From NCBI RefSeq assembly GCF_004368405.1, contig NZ_SBJH01000040.1, positions 1 to 54,588 of the forward strand: a stretch of 54,588 nt of DNA. The letters run 5' to 3'. The notes beneath the pieces were generated by a model, which was not told where the DNA came from, searched no databases, and worked only from the letters and a program-made list of their open reading frames with translations. Of the stretch, positions 37,085 through 45,888 are shown piece after piece. Each line of letters begins with the position of its first letter. The first letter of the stretch is position 1. Origin of the DNA: Olivibacter sp. XZL3 (GTDB lineage: Bacteria > Bacteroidota > Bacteroidia > Sphingobacteriales > Sphingobacteriaceae). The translations under genes were made by a program, and so were the position numbers.

Positions 37085-37258
37085 ATGGAAAAGAAAACAT
37101 CATCCGTTCAAAAAGAAGAGACTCAAGATACAAAAAAACGTATATCGCCGAAGGTACAAAATGAGTTAAAAGACCGATCAGAGAGCTTTGCCGACAAAAA
37201 GCACAGTCGAAAACACGATTCTCCGAAGACCAGCAGAAATCCGAAGGGCTTTGCTTAA
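37085..37258 (+). CDS. Small basic hydrophilic protein, unrecognised
   Basis: An ATG-to-TAA frame of 57 codons in the gap between the MhqO-like gene and the beta-barrel receptor. The product is very hydrophilic, with lysines and arginines spread along its length (MEKKTSSVQKEE..., ending KGFA). There is no cysteine, membrane segment or signal. TTAAACTTTG just upstream is close to a -7 box. An unsupported reading of 66 codons on the other strand overlaps it. The even charge spacing and the A-rich leader make the plus-strand frame the better candidate, but expression is not shown. Confidence 0.45.
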   Translation: MEKKTSSVQKEETQDTKKRISPKVQNELKDRSESFADKKHSRKHDSPKTSRNPKGFA

Positions 37259-37349
37259 CTTTAGCGGCAGCTACTTCATTCAAAACTTGTGAAAAAGAAA
37301 TTTGCCTTAAGCTGATAACAGAAGGGGTCGCCTGGCAAAAGGCGGCCTC

Positions 37350-40106
37350 TCAATGGGTGAAAGCTCGTCCACCGAATTGACGCAAATTATAGGTGAAGCT
37401 TAACAGAAAATACTGCTGCAAGATGTTTGATCGGGCGTCTTCGATATAGCGCTCCGTTATGGTGCGCGTTATCTGCGTATTACTATTCAATAAATCAAAG
37501 GCCGTAAGCGTTATTTCGGCTTCCTCCTTCTGAAAAAGCTTTTTACCAATAGAAGCGTTCCATAACAGAAAACGTTGATCATAACCGGCGGCCAATCCGG
37601 TATTATAACCATAATTTAGGCTAGAGGCCACCCTTAGTCCTTTCCAAAAGATATAAGTTATGTCGTTCCGGATCTGCTGGTTATACGAATTGTTGCTTAA
37701 ACCGTCGTTACTGCTATTCCTAACCAGGTTATAATTACCGCTGTAAGACAAGCTAAAAATGATCTTGCGACTAATGTTGCTATTAATACCGATGCGCTGA
37801 TTGATTCCAAATGTGTTCGTATGGGTTACCACCTCGTTCAGTAAACCGACATCGCGATTATGATGCAGGGTGGTGTTTGCGTTCAAATTGATCTTTAGTG
37901 CTTCAATCGGAATACCGAAGGATGTATTGGCACGTACACTGTAATAGCCATTTACATTAACCGGCCTGGTAAACTGCGCCCCTTTCCCTAGCAATACGTT
38001 ATCCAGGATAAAGGTATCTACCGCTGCTACAATTGTGGAATTTACAATACGGTTATCGGTAAGTTCACCATTCAGTCCGACCGAAAAGTTAGCGCCAGAC
38101 CGGCGGTTCACGCTATTATAGTTCATAGAAAAGGCGTGCCTAAATTCCTGTTTAAGGTTCGGGTTCCCTCCGGTGATGTTAAGCGGATTTTGGTTGTTTA
38201 CGACATCCTGCAGCTGCAGTACATTTGGCGGATTGGTAGCTGTATTATAATTAAAACGCAGGCGGCGATCGCGCGAAAAGCGATAAGTAACATTCGCATT
38301 CGGCAGGTAATTAATAAATCGATGTGCGGCACGCGTCACTTCCGGAAAAATCCGGTCATTAGCCATGTTGGCCTGTTGATAGTCAATTCCTAAATCAAAA
38401 AGAAAGGCTTCCGAAGTATATTGGTAATTGAAGCCCGCGCCATAGAATTTGTAATCGTTTCTAAATTCATTGGACAATTCGCGATTTAGCTCACTATATT
38501 GCCCGGTTGCCAGTAGGAAATCGTACATTCTCCGATCTGAATAACTATTGTTAGTGCGATGGCTCAGATTCCCCATTAATCGCATGTGCGCTCCGAGCGG
38601 CTCGGTATAAGTAATTCGAGCATTCCAAAGGGTGCTGTTCGACCGACTATCGTTTCTGTTATCAACCGTATCGGAACGACTTACCATCCCGTTCGTGTAA
38701 AACATATTGTGGGAAAGGGCAAAAGCTTCGTTCGTGTTCCGGTTATAGTTATTTTCCAGATGCGCGGAAACGGATCGGCCGCTGCTGTTTAGTCGGAGCC
38801 CGTAGTCGATACTTCCACCAATGGTAAAGGCATGGTTATCACCCCGATTCTGTCTGTCTGAGGTATTAATCAATTCCTGCAAGACGTCCAATGTACGTGT
38901 ATTATTGGCATTACTGGTCTTTCCACGACTAAAGTTGATCCGCGGATTGAAGGTCAAGCGCTGGGTAGAGTCGCGCTTAAAGACAACGCGTACACTAGCC
39001 GAATGGCCCTGATTATTTCGATTTGTTTGCTGGGACGATACATTAAACTGACTGGCTTCGTCTGTCATCAGCACTTCCCGATTAGCGGTTTGTATTAAGT
39101 CCTTATCCGATGTATTGAAATGGTAATCGGCATTAAACTCCACTTCTTTCCACCAGGTATTACTATAATTCAAGGCAATGCGATGGTTCGGACCGATCCC
39201 GCTACCAGTACCGCCGTCGCCCCCGCGCCCGCCTCTACTGCTAGCTCCCACCAGCTCATTACTCGAAAAACTTCGTTGGTTTATATTATTTGAAAGGATA
39301 TTTCCGCTGATTCGCCTATCCCCATTAAATGCATTGAGAAAGCCGCCGGTATTATATCGATCTTCATTTCCCGTTGCGCCCGCCAGGCGGCCAAAATAGC
39401 CATGTCTCTTGTCCGGTTTCGTAACGATATTGATAATTTTGCGCCGATTGCCGTCATCGAACCCAGTCAATTTCGACTGCTCACTCTTTTCATCGATTAA
39501 CTGTATTTTATCGATCACATCCGCTGGAAGTGTCTTCAAGGCTACCGCTGGATCGGAACTAAAAAACTCCTTTCCATCCACAATGATCTTTTGGACATCT
39601 TCGCCCTGCGCCTTAATTTTCCCTTCTGCATCGATTTCTACACCCGGAATTTGCGCCACCAAGGCATCGGCATCTGCGTAAGCTTCAGTTTTGTAAGCAG
39701 CCGCACTGAACTCGGTGGTATCACCTTTGACAACTACGGGCGGCGGTGAAACCGTAATATTAACCGCATCGAGCATCGTAAAGTCGGTCGCCAAAGAAAA
39801 CCTGAGCTGTAAATCGCGTCCTTGCACTTTCACCTTGCTTTTGTTTTGCTTATAGCCTATATACGTTAACGAAAGTGTATACTCGGCGTTTCGCAAATCC
39901 GCCAACACAAAACTTCCATCCGCCTGAGCAACGGCTTGTTTAATAACCGAATCCTTGGCATTCAATAGACTTACGCGGGCACCTTGCAGTCCTGAACCGT
40001 CCGCACTGTCTAACACAGTACCGATGATTTTATATTGGGCCGAGCTAAAAAAGAATGAAAAGCAAAAAATCAGGCAAATAGAGACTCTTAAATGTATCTG
40101 ACGCAT
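37350..40106 (-). CDS. TonB-dependent-receptor-like outer-membrane protein (OMP_b-brl_3 type)
   Basis: A 918-residue outer-membrane protein. The signal peptide ends near FSSAQ (20-24). Residues about 25-105 are a carboxypeptidase-regulatory-like domain (IIGTVLDSADGSGLQGARV). A plug-like region (KIIVDGKEFFSSDPAVALKTLP, in pieces) follows, then a large beta-barrel rich in alternating N/R/T strands ending LSFTYNLRQFGG. A glycine-rich insert (GGRGGDGGTGSGIG, about residues 290-303) is unusual. It is not a SusC protein: it lacks a SusD partner and the SusC plug signature. This group takes up or binds siderophores, peptides or other ligands; substrate unknown. Confidence 0.85.
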   Translation of the reverse strand: MRQIHLRVSICLIFCFSFFFSSAQYKIIGTVLDSADGSGLQGARVSLLNAKDSVIKQAVAQADGSFVLADLRNAEYTLSLTYIGYKQNKSKVKVQGRDLQLRFSLATDFTMLDAVNITVSPPPVVVKGDTTEFSAAAYKTEAYADADALVAQIPGVEIDAEGKIKAQGEDVQKIIVDGKEFFSSDPAVALKTLPADVIDKIQLIDEKSEQSKLTGFDDGNRRKIINIVTKPDKRHGYFGRLAGATGNEDRYNTGGFLNAFNGDRRISGNILSNNINQRSFSSNELVGASSRGGRGGDGGTGSGIGPNHRIALNYSNTWWKEVEFNADYHFNTSDKDLIQTANREVLMTDEASQFNVSSQQTNRNNQGHSASVRVVFKRDSTQRLTFNPRINFSRGKTSNANNTRTLDVLQELINTSDRQNRGDNHAFTIGGSIDYGLRLNSSGRSVSAHLENNYNRNTNEAFALSHNMFYTNGMVSRSDTVDNRNDSRSNSTLWNARITYTEPLGAHMRLMGNLSHRTNNSYSDRRMYDFLLATGQYSELNRELSNEFRNDYKFYGAGFNYQYTSEAFLFDLGIDYQQANMANDRIFPEVTRAAHRFINYLPNANVTYRFSRDRRLRFNYNTATNPPNVLQLQDVVNNQNPLNITGGNPNLKQEFRHAFSMNYNSVNRRSGANFSVGLNGELTDNRIVNSTIVAAVDTFILDNVLLGKGAQFTRPVNVNGYYSVRANTSFGIPIEALKINLNANTTLHHNRDVGLLNEVVTHTNTFGINQRIGINSNISRKIIFSLSYSGNYNLVRNSSNDGLSNNSYNQQIRNDITYIFWKGLRVASSLNYGYNTGLAAGYDQRFLLWNASIGKKLFQKEEAEITLTAFDLLNSNTQITRTITERYIEDARSNILQQYFLLSFTYNLRQFGGRAFTH

Positions 40107-40432
40107 TTATCATAAATTGGTTTGGATAAACCCAGAATACGCATTAGCTCATGAACTGCAATGAAATGGATGGTTTCGATCATTCCCTTTCGTTTTAATT
40201 CCTAACGCGTAATCTGGGATAAAAAGTGATGTCTAAACCGACGAAAGTTTAGACATGCACTCCTTGCCTACCCGAGGCTTCTACCCAACTGAATTAATGT
40301 TCTGTTTGTTTTAGTATAAGATAAGACTGCGTATCATCTTGGTGGTTTAATCACCACTTAATTGTTACAAACCGCTATACCGAAGTTTTGCAAATAGCGC
40401 GGCGGACTTAAGAAGTAAAGTGGCTTTTTTAT
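40107..40432. other. Gene-free region with operator-like palindromes
   Basis: 326 bases without a gene. Two symmetric elements stand out: the 10-bp-arm hairpin ATGTCTAAAC...GTTTAGACAT (40229-40256) and GTGGT-TTAATC-ACCAC (about 40342-40357). It includes the promoter region of the beta-barrel receptor gene. Confidence 0.55.
40229..40256. promoter_or_regulatory. 10-bp-arm inverted repeat upstream of the receptor gene
   Basis: ATGTCTAAAC and GTTTAGACAT are perfect reverse complements around the 8-nt loop CGACGAAA, 123 bp upstream of the receptor start codon. There is no T tract on either side, so an operator or RNA hairpin is more likely than a terminator. Confidence 0.4.
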
Positions 40433-40900
40433 CTATTCCTCAATAGGAGATATATAAGGCCAAAGTTTTAAGAACAGCTTCTCTGAATCTTTATCCCTAA
40501 AGTGATTTTCTAAACAGAAAGTCTCTTGCCCATCCTCCCCATTAGCCGCTACTTTTACGGGCACTCCTTCATTCACTTTTTCGAGCACATCCACTAAACA
40601 TTCACTTAAGAAAGTAGTAGGGTGGCCATTTTTTTTCAGGTCGGCAAAATTTTTATAGGGTGCTAATTGCACCGGGGTAATAGACATAAGCACTTTCGCA
40701 ATATTATCTAAATTGGGTCCCATGACTCGCTCAAAATCCACTTCCCCTGACTCAATACACCGGCAATCGATGGAAGAAATTAAAATAGTCAATTCCAAAA
40801 AGGCTTCTGGATTTTTTTCCCATTCGGGATGATAAGACATCAATATGCGGATCAAATCGATTTCTCGTAACATAACGCTATTGGTATAATTGGTTAACAT
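40433..40900 (-). CDS. Hypothetical protein, 155 residues
   Basis: I do not recognise this protein. It is an acidic, helix-rich, apparently soluble polypeptide without signal or membrane segment. It contains three cysteines in the first half (two in DCRCIESGE) and ends with an acidic SPIEE. A second in-frame ATG lies nine codons in (LREIDLIRIL follows), so the true start could be 40873. It stands alone between a gene-free region and the GH20 gene, 248 bp apart, with no operon partner. Codon use looks ordinary for the window. Confidence 0.6.
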   Translation of the reverse strand: MLTNYTNSVMLREIDLIRILMSYHPEWEKNPEAFLELTILISSIDCRCIESGEVDFERVMGPNLDNIAKVLMSITPVQLAPYKNFADLKKNGHPTTFLSECLVDVLEKVNEGVPVKVAANGEDGQETFCLENHFRDKDSEKLFLKLWPYISPIEE

Positions 40901-41097
40901 TCGTTCCTTTTGACTCTAGACAAGCAGGTAACGTATATTCAAACTTACTAATCTATGTTGAAAATTCCAAACGAACTTCTTCAATTTGAATCGTTTACAA
41001 AAACAACAGCAAAGAAAATGATTTGGTTTTCGTCGGAGAAAGGAGCCTTGGGGGATATGAGTGAACCGCCGCTATATGGGTAAGAAATGTATGGGAA

Positions 41098-41131
41098 GAG
41101 AGACGGAAAAGGAAATCCGAATCCGTCTCTC
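41098..41131 (-). terminator. Hairpin downstream of GH20 gene
   Basis: GAGAGACGGA (41098-41107) and TCCGTCTCTC (41122-41131) form a perfect 10-bp stem with a 14-nt loop, 17 nt past the GH20 stop codon. The minus-strand tail is TTCCCATAC, so the T tract is poor. Confidence 0.55.
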
Positions 41132-41148
41132 GATTGGAGCGCAAACTG

Positions 41149-42975
41149 TTATTCGCTATAGGGAACGCTGAACATATTACTAACTCGGCCTTTAGGGGTC
41201 ACGATAATATAATTCAAGTTCACCGGCTTTTCTTTTTTGCCTGTTTTAGGCAATTGAATAGGCCCTGTGTACACATTAGCTGTCTGATCCGCTTTATGAT
41301 TGTCTACCGTGTAATAAACGGTGCTATTCGCCACGAAAGGAATGATCTCAGCTACGTTCCTTCCCGATGCAGGATCGGTACTGATGTTTACCTTTGCTTC
41401 GGGAATACGATAAAAGACGTTCAATTTTTCCAATTCCTGCAGACGTGAGGGTAACCTGTTAACCGAAAAGTCATCAAAACCCTGCTTGTCTTTTGCGGTC
41501 CAAGCAATCTCCGCCAAAGCTAAAACCCTCGGGAAGAGCATGTATTCTAACTTATTATTGGTACCGATGTACTCCGTCCAAAGGTTAGCCTGCACCCCTA
41601 AGATATGCTTTTGTTCTTGCGCACTCAATGACGCAGGGCGCGGATGATAACTATATACCCGTTCGAGCGGTAGAAAACCGCCAATAGCCAATGGCTCTGT
41701 GGTGATGTCTTTTGCCTGATAGTGGTCAATATAGAGATGGCTATTGGGCGTCATAATCACGTCGTGCCCCATCTTTGCAGCGGCAATACCACCCTCTTCG
41801 CCTCTCCAGCTCATGACGGTTGCGTTGGGAGCCAATCCACCTTCCAAAATTTCATCCCAGCCCACCAATCGCCTATTGTGCTTATTCAAAAATTTCTCGA
41901 TCCGCGTGATGAAATAGCTTTGCAGGCCGTGCTCATCCTTTAATTTGTTCTTTTTAATCAGTTTTTGAGCAAAGTCAGATTGCTCCCAGTGCTCTTTCGG
42001 CACTTCGTCTCCGCCGACATGAATATATTGGCTAGGGAAGATATCCATTACTTCCGTAAACACATCTTCCAAGAATTTGAAAGTTTCTTCTTTCGGACAA
42101 AAGATATTAGGGTGTACGCCCCAAAAGCCGGCCACCTGATACGTGCTGTCTTTACAGCCGAATTCAGGGTAAGCAGCCAAAACTGCCGTACTGTGTCCAG
42201 GCAACTCGATTTCCGGAATGACGGTAATTTTACGATCTGCGGCATAGCTTACCAGTTCACGGGCTTCGTCTTGCGTGTAATAACCACCGTGTTTCTCACC
42301 GTCGTAAATAAAGGGCTTAAAATCGCCATATTGACCAATGATGGTAGAATCTCGCCACGCCGATACTTCTGTCAGCTTTGGATATTTTTTAATCTCCAAA
42401 CGCCAGCCTTGATCGTCCGTCAAATGCCAATGCAACCTATTGAATTTAAAGTATGCCATTAAATCCACCACTTTCTTCATCTCGTCCAGCGAGAAGAAAT
42501 GCCTTGCCACATCAATCATCACTCCACGATAGCCAAATTCAGGCTTATCTGAAACGCTTACTGCAGGTATTTGTAGGCCACCGTTTTGCTGCTCGATTAA
42601 CTGTAAAACCGTTTGGAGCGCGTAGAACGCACCGCTATTACCACCTTTGATTTGAATCGATTTTTCAGAAACCGTTAATTGGTACGCTTCTTCTTCCGCT
42701 TGTCCATTCTCAATAAGAATGTACTTTCCACTCGGCTCCTGAACAAGAGGTAAGCGCAATTGATAACGGTTCCATAAGATTTCATTGAACAGGCTCATAT
42801 TTTTCCGTGTAGCCTCATCCTTGACAACCAGTTTCGTCTGATTATCTAATTTAAAGACGCCTGTCCCTGCTTCAATAGATTGAGGCTTTGGAATTAAGGG
42901 GTAGGTGCGCTCTTGAGAAAAAGCAGTCGTCAGATAAAAAAGGCCGACCGCCAGTGTAATAATTTGTTTTAGCAT
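41149..42975 (-). CDS. GH20 beta-N-acetylhexosaminidase
   Basis: A 608-residue secreted GH20 enzyme. A signal peptide ends near AFSQ (18-21). An N-terminal GH20b-type domain (about 25-140) precedes the TIM barrel starting YRGVMIDVARHFF. The catalytic pair D323-E324 lies in HVGGDE; HWHLTDDQGWR and IPEIELPGH complete the active site. It removes terminal GlcNAc or GalNAc by substrate-assisted catalysis. Next to a GH29 fucosidase (124-bp gap) it fits trimming of host-type or N-glycan chains in the periplasm. The minus-strand leader ends in CCAACAACAACGAAT before the ATG. Confidence 0.93.
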   Translation of the reverse strand: MLKQIITLAVGLFYLTTAFSQERTYPLIPKPQSIEAGTGVFKLDNQTKLVVKDEATRKNMSLFNEILWNRYQLRLPLVQEPSGKYILIENGQAEEEAYQLTVSEKSIQIKGGNSGAFYALQTVLQLIEQQNGGLQIPAVSVSDKPEFGYRGVMIDVARHFFSLDEMKKVVDLMAYFKFNRLHWHLTDDQGWRLEIKKYPKLTEVSAWRDSTIIGQYGDFKPFIYDGEKHGGYYTQDEARELVSYAADRKITVIPEIELPGHSTAVLAAYPEFGCKDSTYQVAGFWGVHPNIFCPKEETFKFLEDVFTEVMDIFPSQYIHVGGDEVPKEHWEQSDFAQKLIKKNKLKDEHGLQSYFITRIEKFLNKHNRRLVGWDEILEGGLAPNATVMSWRGEEGGIAAAKMGHDVIMTPNSHLYIDHYQAKDITTEPLAIGGFLPLERVYSYHPRPASLSAQEQKHILGVQANLWTEYIGTNNKLEYMLFPRVLALAEIAWTAKDKQGFDDFSVNRLPSRLQELEKLNVFYRIPEAKVNISTDPASGRNVAEIIPFVANSTVYYTVDNHKADQTANVYTGPIQLPKTGKKEKPVNLNYIIVTPKGRVSNMFSVPYSE

Positions 42976-43099
42976 ATTCGTTGTTGTTGGTTTTACGTTA
43001 TAAGTTTTTTTGTTACAAGTGCTGCAGTCATTAGCAGAAGCCGTATCTAGTATTCACTGCTGACAGCGCCCTCGTTTTTCCCTACGGGAGGCAAGCTTT

Positions 43100-45013
43100 T
43101 TACTTTTTTTCATACACCTCCAGCTCGGCAATGCTAAAAGCTATTTTGCCTTTGTCTGAGACCGACTGTTTCGCCTCCAGCTTGATGTACTGAGCGTCCA
43201 CTTTCTCTTTCAATGGGGTGTACTGTAAAATAGGATTGGCTTTGATATTTGAAAACTCGCCATCGGCCACCAGCTTCCATGCTTTACCATCGTTGCTTGT
43301 GTAATAAGCATACTTTTCAACCATACCGATTGAGCTTCCGTCCTGTCTTGGCAAATAGCCGACAGCCGCTATTCTTTGCACAGAACCTAAATTCACAACA
43401 AGAGAATTCTTTTTGGTTAAGAAAAAGGATTCTTTATCGTTGTCAATTGCTTTTTTCGCTTCGCCCGTTGGCGTCGACCAAGTATTTTTTTCCAGTCCTT
43501 TTCGTTCGGTGGTTCCTGCGTCCTTCAGTTCTTCCGGTTCAGCAAACAGGCCGATGTCACTCAAAGCAATGCTAACCGGCGCGAATACACGTAATCTCAG
43601 CTTATTGGTCTCTACAGCCTGCGGCATACGAATAATACGATTGGCACCAATGCTGGTTGCCCTCGCCAGCGGCATCCACTGCCCCTCTTTCCATTCGTCT
43701 ACCAAAATACTGTCGATGCGCTGTCCTAACTTTATATTTTCGCGCAAACGGATTATATTAAAAGATCGTTTTCCGGGGAGCTCGATTTCAAGTTCCGCCT
43801 GGTGCACCTCATCGTCAGTTGCCCAATAGCTGTAACGATCCTTATCCAGCAAATGCTGCATACCATAACGCGCGGTGTTTTCGCCACGTATGTTGGACGC
43901 TTGCAGACGGGCCCCATCCATCAGGTTTTTTGCAAACACCTTTTTCAACAGATCGCCGAATTCCTTCAATACCTTCACATCGGTTTCGTGCAGCAAACCA
44001 TCGGTGTTGGGCGATAAGCCTAAATCGAAAGCACCGCCACGTCCAACGCTTTTGCAGTATAGATCAAACAACATCGCCGGCGTTTTCACCTGATCATCCT
44101 GCGAAGCGTGATAAAACCAGCCCGGTCGCAAGGGAACATCACATTCTGTTGGAATCCAACTTTCGCCGTTTCGCGTCCCAGTTCCGAGATTGCTGTCATC
44201 CATATATCCAGGCATTGGCGCTTTGCCGTCTTTGCCCACCAAGGTTATAGTCGACCAGCTTGTTTCTCCTGCGACCCCTTTTTCATTACCCACCCATCGC
44301 ACATCGAGGCCGATATCGCTAAAGATATTCGCCGTTGGTTGCAGGGCCCGCGTGATGGCCCAAGTATTCATCCAGTCATAATAGGTCGATTGATCAACCT
44401 TTCGTTGTTCCCTCTTTCCTCCATAATAACCGTCTCCTCCATTTGCGCCGTCGTGCCAGCTCATGAAAAGCTCACCATAGTTGCTGTAAAGCTCCTTCAA
44501 CTGGTTACGGTAAATCGAAACATAAGCCGGGGAACCATAAGCAGGGTTGTTTCTATCCCATGGAGAACAATAAACACCGAATTTCATTCCTAGTTTTTCT
44601 GCTGCCAATTGAAACTCCTTCACCATATCGCCCTTACCGTTTCTCCACGGGCTCTCGCTGATATTGTAAGCAGCCGTTTTTGTGGGCCAAAGAGCAAAGC
44701 CGTCGTGATGCTTTGCTACAGAAATAATTCCCCTAAACCCACCGGCCTTTGCCGCCGCAACAATTTGTTCGGCGTCGAAATTTTTTGGATTAAAAATGGC
44801 GGGGTCTGCATCGCCATAACCCCATTCCTTATCTTGAAAGGTCGTCGGTGTAAAATGTATAAGGCAATACATCTCTGTTTCATGCCATGCTAACTGACGT
44901 TCGCTGGGTAATGCGCCGTAAGGTTTAGGGGCATCATTAAAATCCTGCGCCATGCTACCGGCTCCAAACAAACACAGCGCCACCCAGGCTAAAAGGTTTT
45001 TTCCATTGTACAT
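43100..45013 (-). CDS. GH29 alpha-L-fucosidase with C-terminal discoidin-like domain
   Basis: A 637-residue secreted GH29 enzyme. The signal peptide ends GSMAQ (19-23). The TIM barrel spans about 25-350: HFTPTTFQDKEWGYGD, VAKHHDGFALWPT and the nucleophile D188 in LFMSWHDGANGG. The C-terminal part (about 505-637) looks like an F5/8-type-C/CBM32 sugar-binding domain (AAVGYLPRQDGSSIG, IKLEAKQSV). The WHDGANGG form is closer to the 1,3/1,4-specific GH29 subgroup, but this is an inference. It retains configuration, unlike the inverting GH95 enzyme. The two could release L-fucose from different linkages for the fucose operon. Confidence 0.92.
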   Translation of the reverse strand: MYNGKNLLAWVALCLFGAGSMAQDFNDAPKPYGALPSERQLAWHETEMYCLIHFTPTTFQDKEWGYGDADPAIFNPKNFDAEQIVAAAKAGGFRGIISVAKHHDGFALWPTKTAAYNISESPWRNGKGDMVKEFQLAAEKLGMKFGVYCSPWDRNNPAYGSPAYVSIYRNQLKELYSNYGELFMSWHDGANGGDGYYGGKREQRKVDQSTYYDWMNTWAITRALQPTANIFSDIGLDVRWVGNEKGVAGETSWSTITLVGKDGKAPMPGYMDDSNLGTGTRNGESWIPTECDVPLRPGWFYHASQDDQVKTPAMLFDLYCKSVGRGGAFDLGLSPNTDGLLHETDVKVLKEFGDLLKKVFAKNLMDGARLQASNIRGENTARYGMQHLLDKDRYSYWATDDEVHQAELEIELPGKRSFNIIRLRENIKLGQRIDSILVDEWKEGQWMPLARATSIGANRIIRMPQAVETNKLRLRVFAPVSIALSDIGLFAEPEELKDAGTTERKGLEKNTWSTPTGEAKKAIDNDKESFFLTKKNSLVVNLGSVQRIAAVGYLPRQDGSSIGMVEKYAYYTSNDGKAWKLVADGEFSNIKANPILQYTPLKEKVDAQYIKLEAKQSVSDKGKIAFSIAELEVYEKK

Positions 45014-45035
45014 GCCTACAAACTTAACTTTCTAC

Positions 45036-45043
45036 CAAAGTTA
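45036..45043 (-). promoter_or_regulatory. TANNTTTG -7 box upstream of GH29
   Basis: On the minus strand TAACTTTG matches the Bacteroidota -7 consensus and would start transcription about 17-20 nt before the GH29 ATG. A second match, TAAGTTTG (45019-45026), lies even closer. No clear -33 TTG is seen at the right spacing. Confidence 0.35.
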
Positions 45044-45198
45044 AACATTCAGGGAAATTAGCATAATGTTAAGTTAAATTAACTCTATCTACTTTCTTTC
45101 TCCACAAAGAAAATAGCGGCGAAAGCGCATGGCGGACTTCTTAGGGGGGAGGTCTTTCCTAAACTCCAACAATGAGCAGTCTCGATCTATACTCGCTC

Positions 45199-45810
45199 TC
45201 AAGCCATCAAATAAATAGCCAAGCTCCGGGGACCATGGGCTCCTAGCACTAATGATTGCTCAATATCAGCGGTTTTGGAAGGTCCGGCAATAAAGGCCCC
45301 GAAGGAATCATCGCCTAGACCCATTTTTTCGTATGCCTCGTGCATATTGTTAAGGATTTGTCGGCTGTCGACAAGTAACACTAAATGCTGACAAATAAAC
45401 GGCAACACCCTTATCATCGTTTCCGGCACCCACAGTGCGCTGTTTTCTGCTACGCCGAACTGTGCCGACATAATCGCCATATCCACATTCTCTAGACTAT
45501 GTGGATCAAGCGCGACATCGGTAATTTGTTCAGCCAAGCCTTCCATTTCAGGCAGGGTCGACACCATACGAAGTGGCTGCTCCAGCCCCCATCGTGTCTG
45601 CACTTCTGGAATGTAAGTCTGCATCAGATGATCTTTCACCGCTTGGTGGCTTTCAGCCTCCAGCACACTGGTACCAACGGCCTTCGCCACGTCGGAAAAT
45701 TTCTGCACGGGATCCTCATAGGTGATGGGATTGCCCACCGCCGCCGGTAAAGGCACTTCTTCCAATGCTGCTGCTTTTATAGCTTGTATTATTTTGTCTC
45801 TACTGCTCAT
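45199..45810 (-). CDS. lutC: LutC, lactate utilization protein C (LUD domain)
   Basis: A 203-residue LUD-domain protein, started at ATG 45808-45810 (MSSRDKII); the frame is open 14 codons further upstream but those residues form no conserved part. Motifs: LPEMEGLAEQITDVAL, NVDMAIMSAQFGVAENSALW and GPSKTADIEQSLVLGAHGP. LutC is part of the LutABC L-lactate dehydrogenase complex that oxidises L-lactate to pyruvate at the membrane. It is the last gene of lutABC (78 bp after lutB). Confidence 0.9.
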   Translation of the reverse strand: MSSRDKIIQAIKAAALEEVPLPAAVGNPITYEDPVQKFSDVAKAVGTSVLEAESHQAVKDHLMQTYIPEVQTRWGLEQPLRMVSTLPEMEGLAEQITDVALDPHSLENVDMAIMSAQFGVAENSALWVPETMIRVLPFICQHLVLLVDSRQILNNMHEAYEKMGLGDDSFGAFIAGPSKTADIEQSLVLGAHGPRSLAIYLMA

Positions 45811-45888
45811 GAATAATTCAAAAGTAAAAAGTAAAAAAAGTGCCGACCGCATAGGCCTTTTCCCGACACCCTACTAACTATTCCCAAC

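Noticed and set aside
37083-37283. A 66-codon minus-strand frame over the small basic gene
   Set aside because: Cysteine/phenylalanine-rich shadow without motifs; the plus-strand frame has the more protein-like composition.
37324-37348. GGTCGCC/GGCGGCC hairpin after the receptor stop as a terminator
   Set aside because: Pairs well only on the plus strand (G-T wobble); on the receptor's strand it has a C-A mismatch and no T tract.
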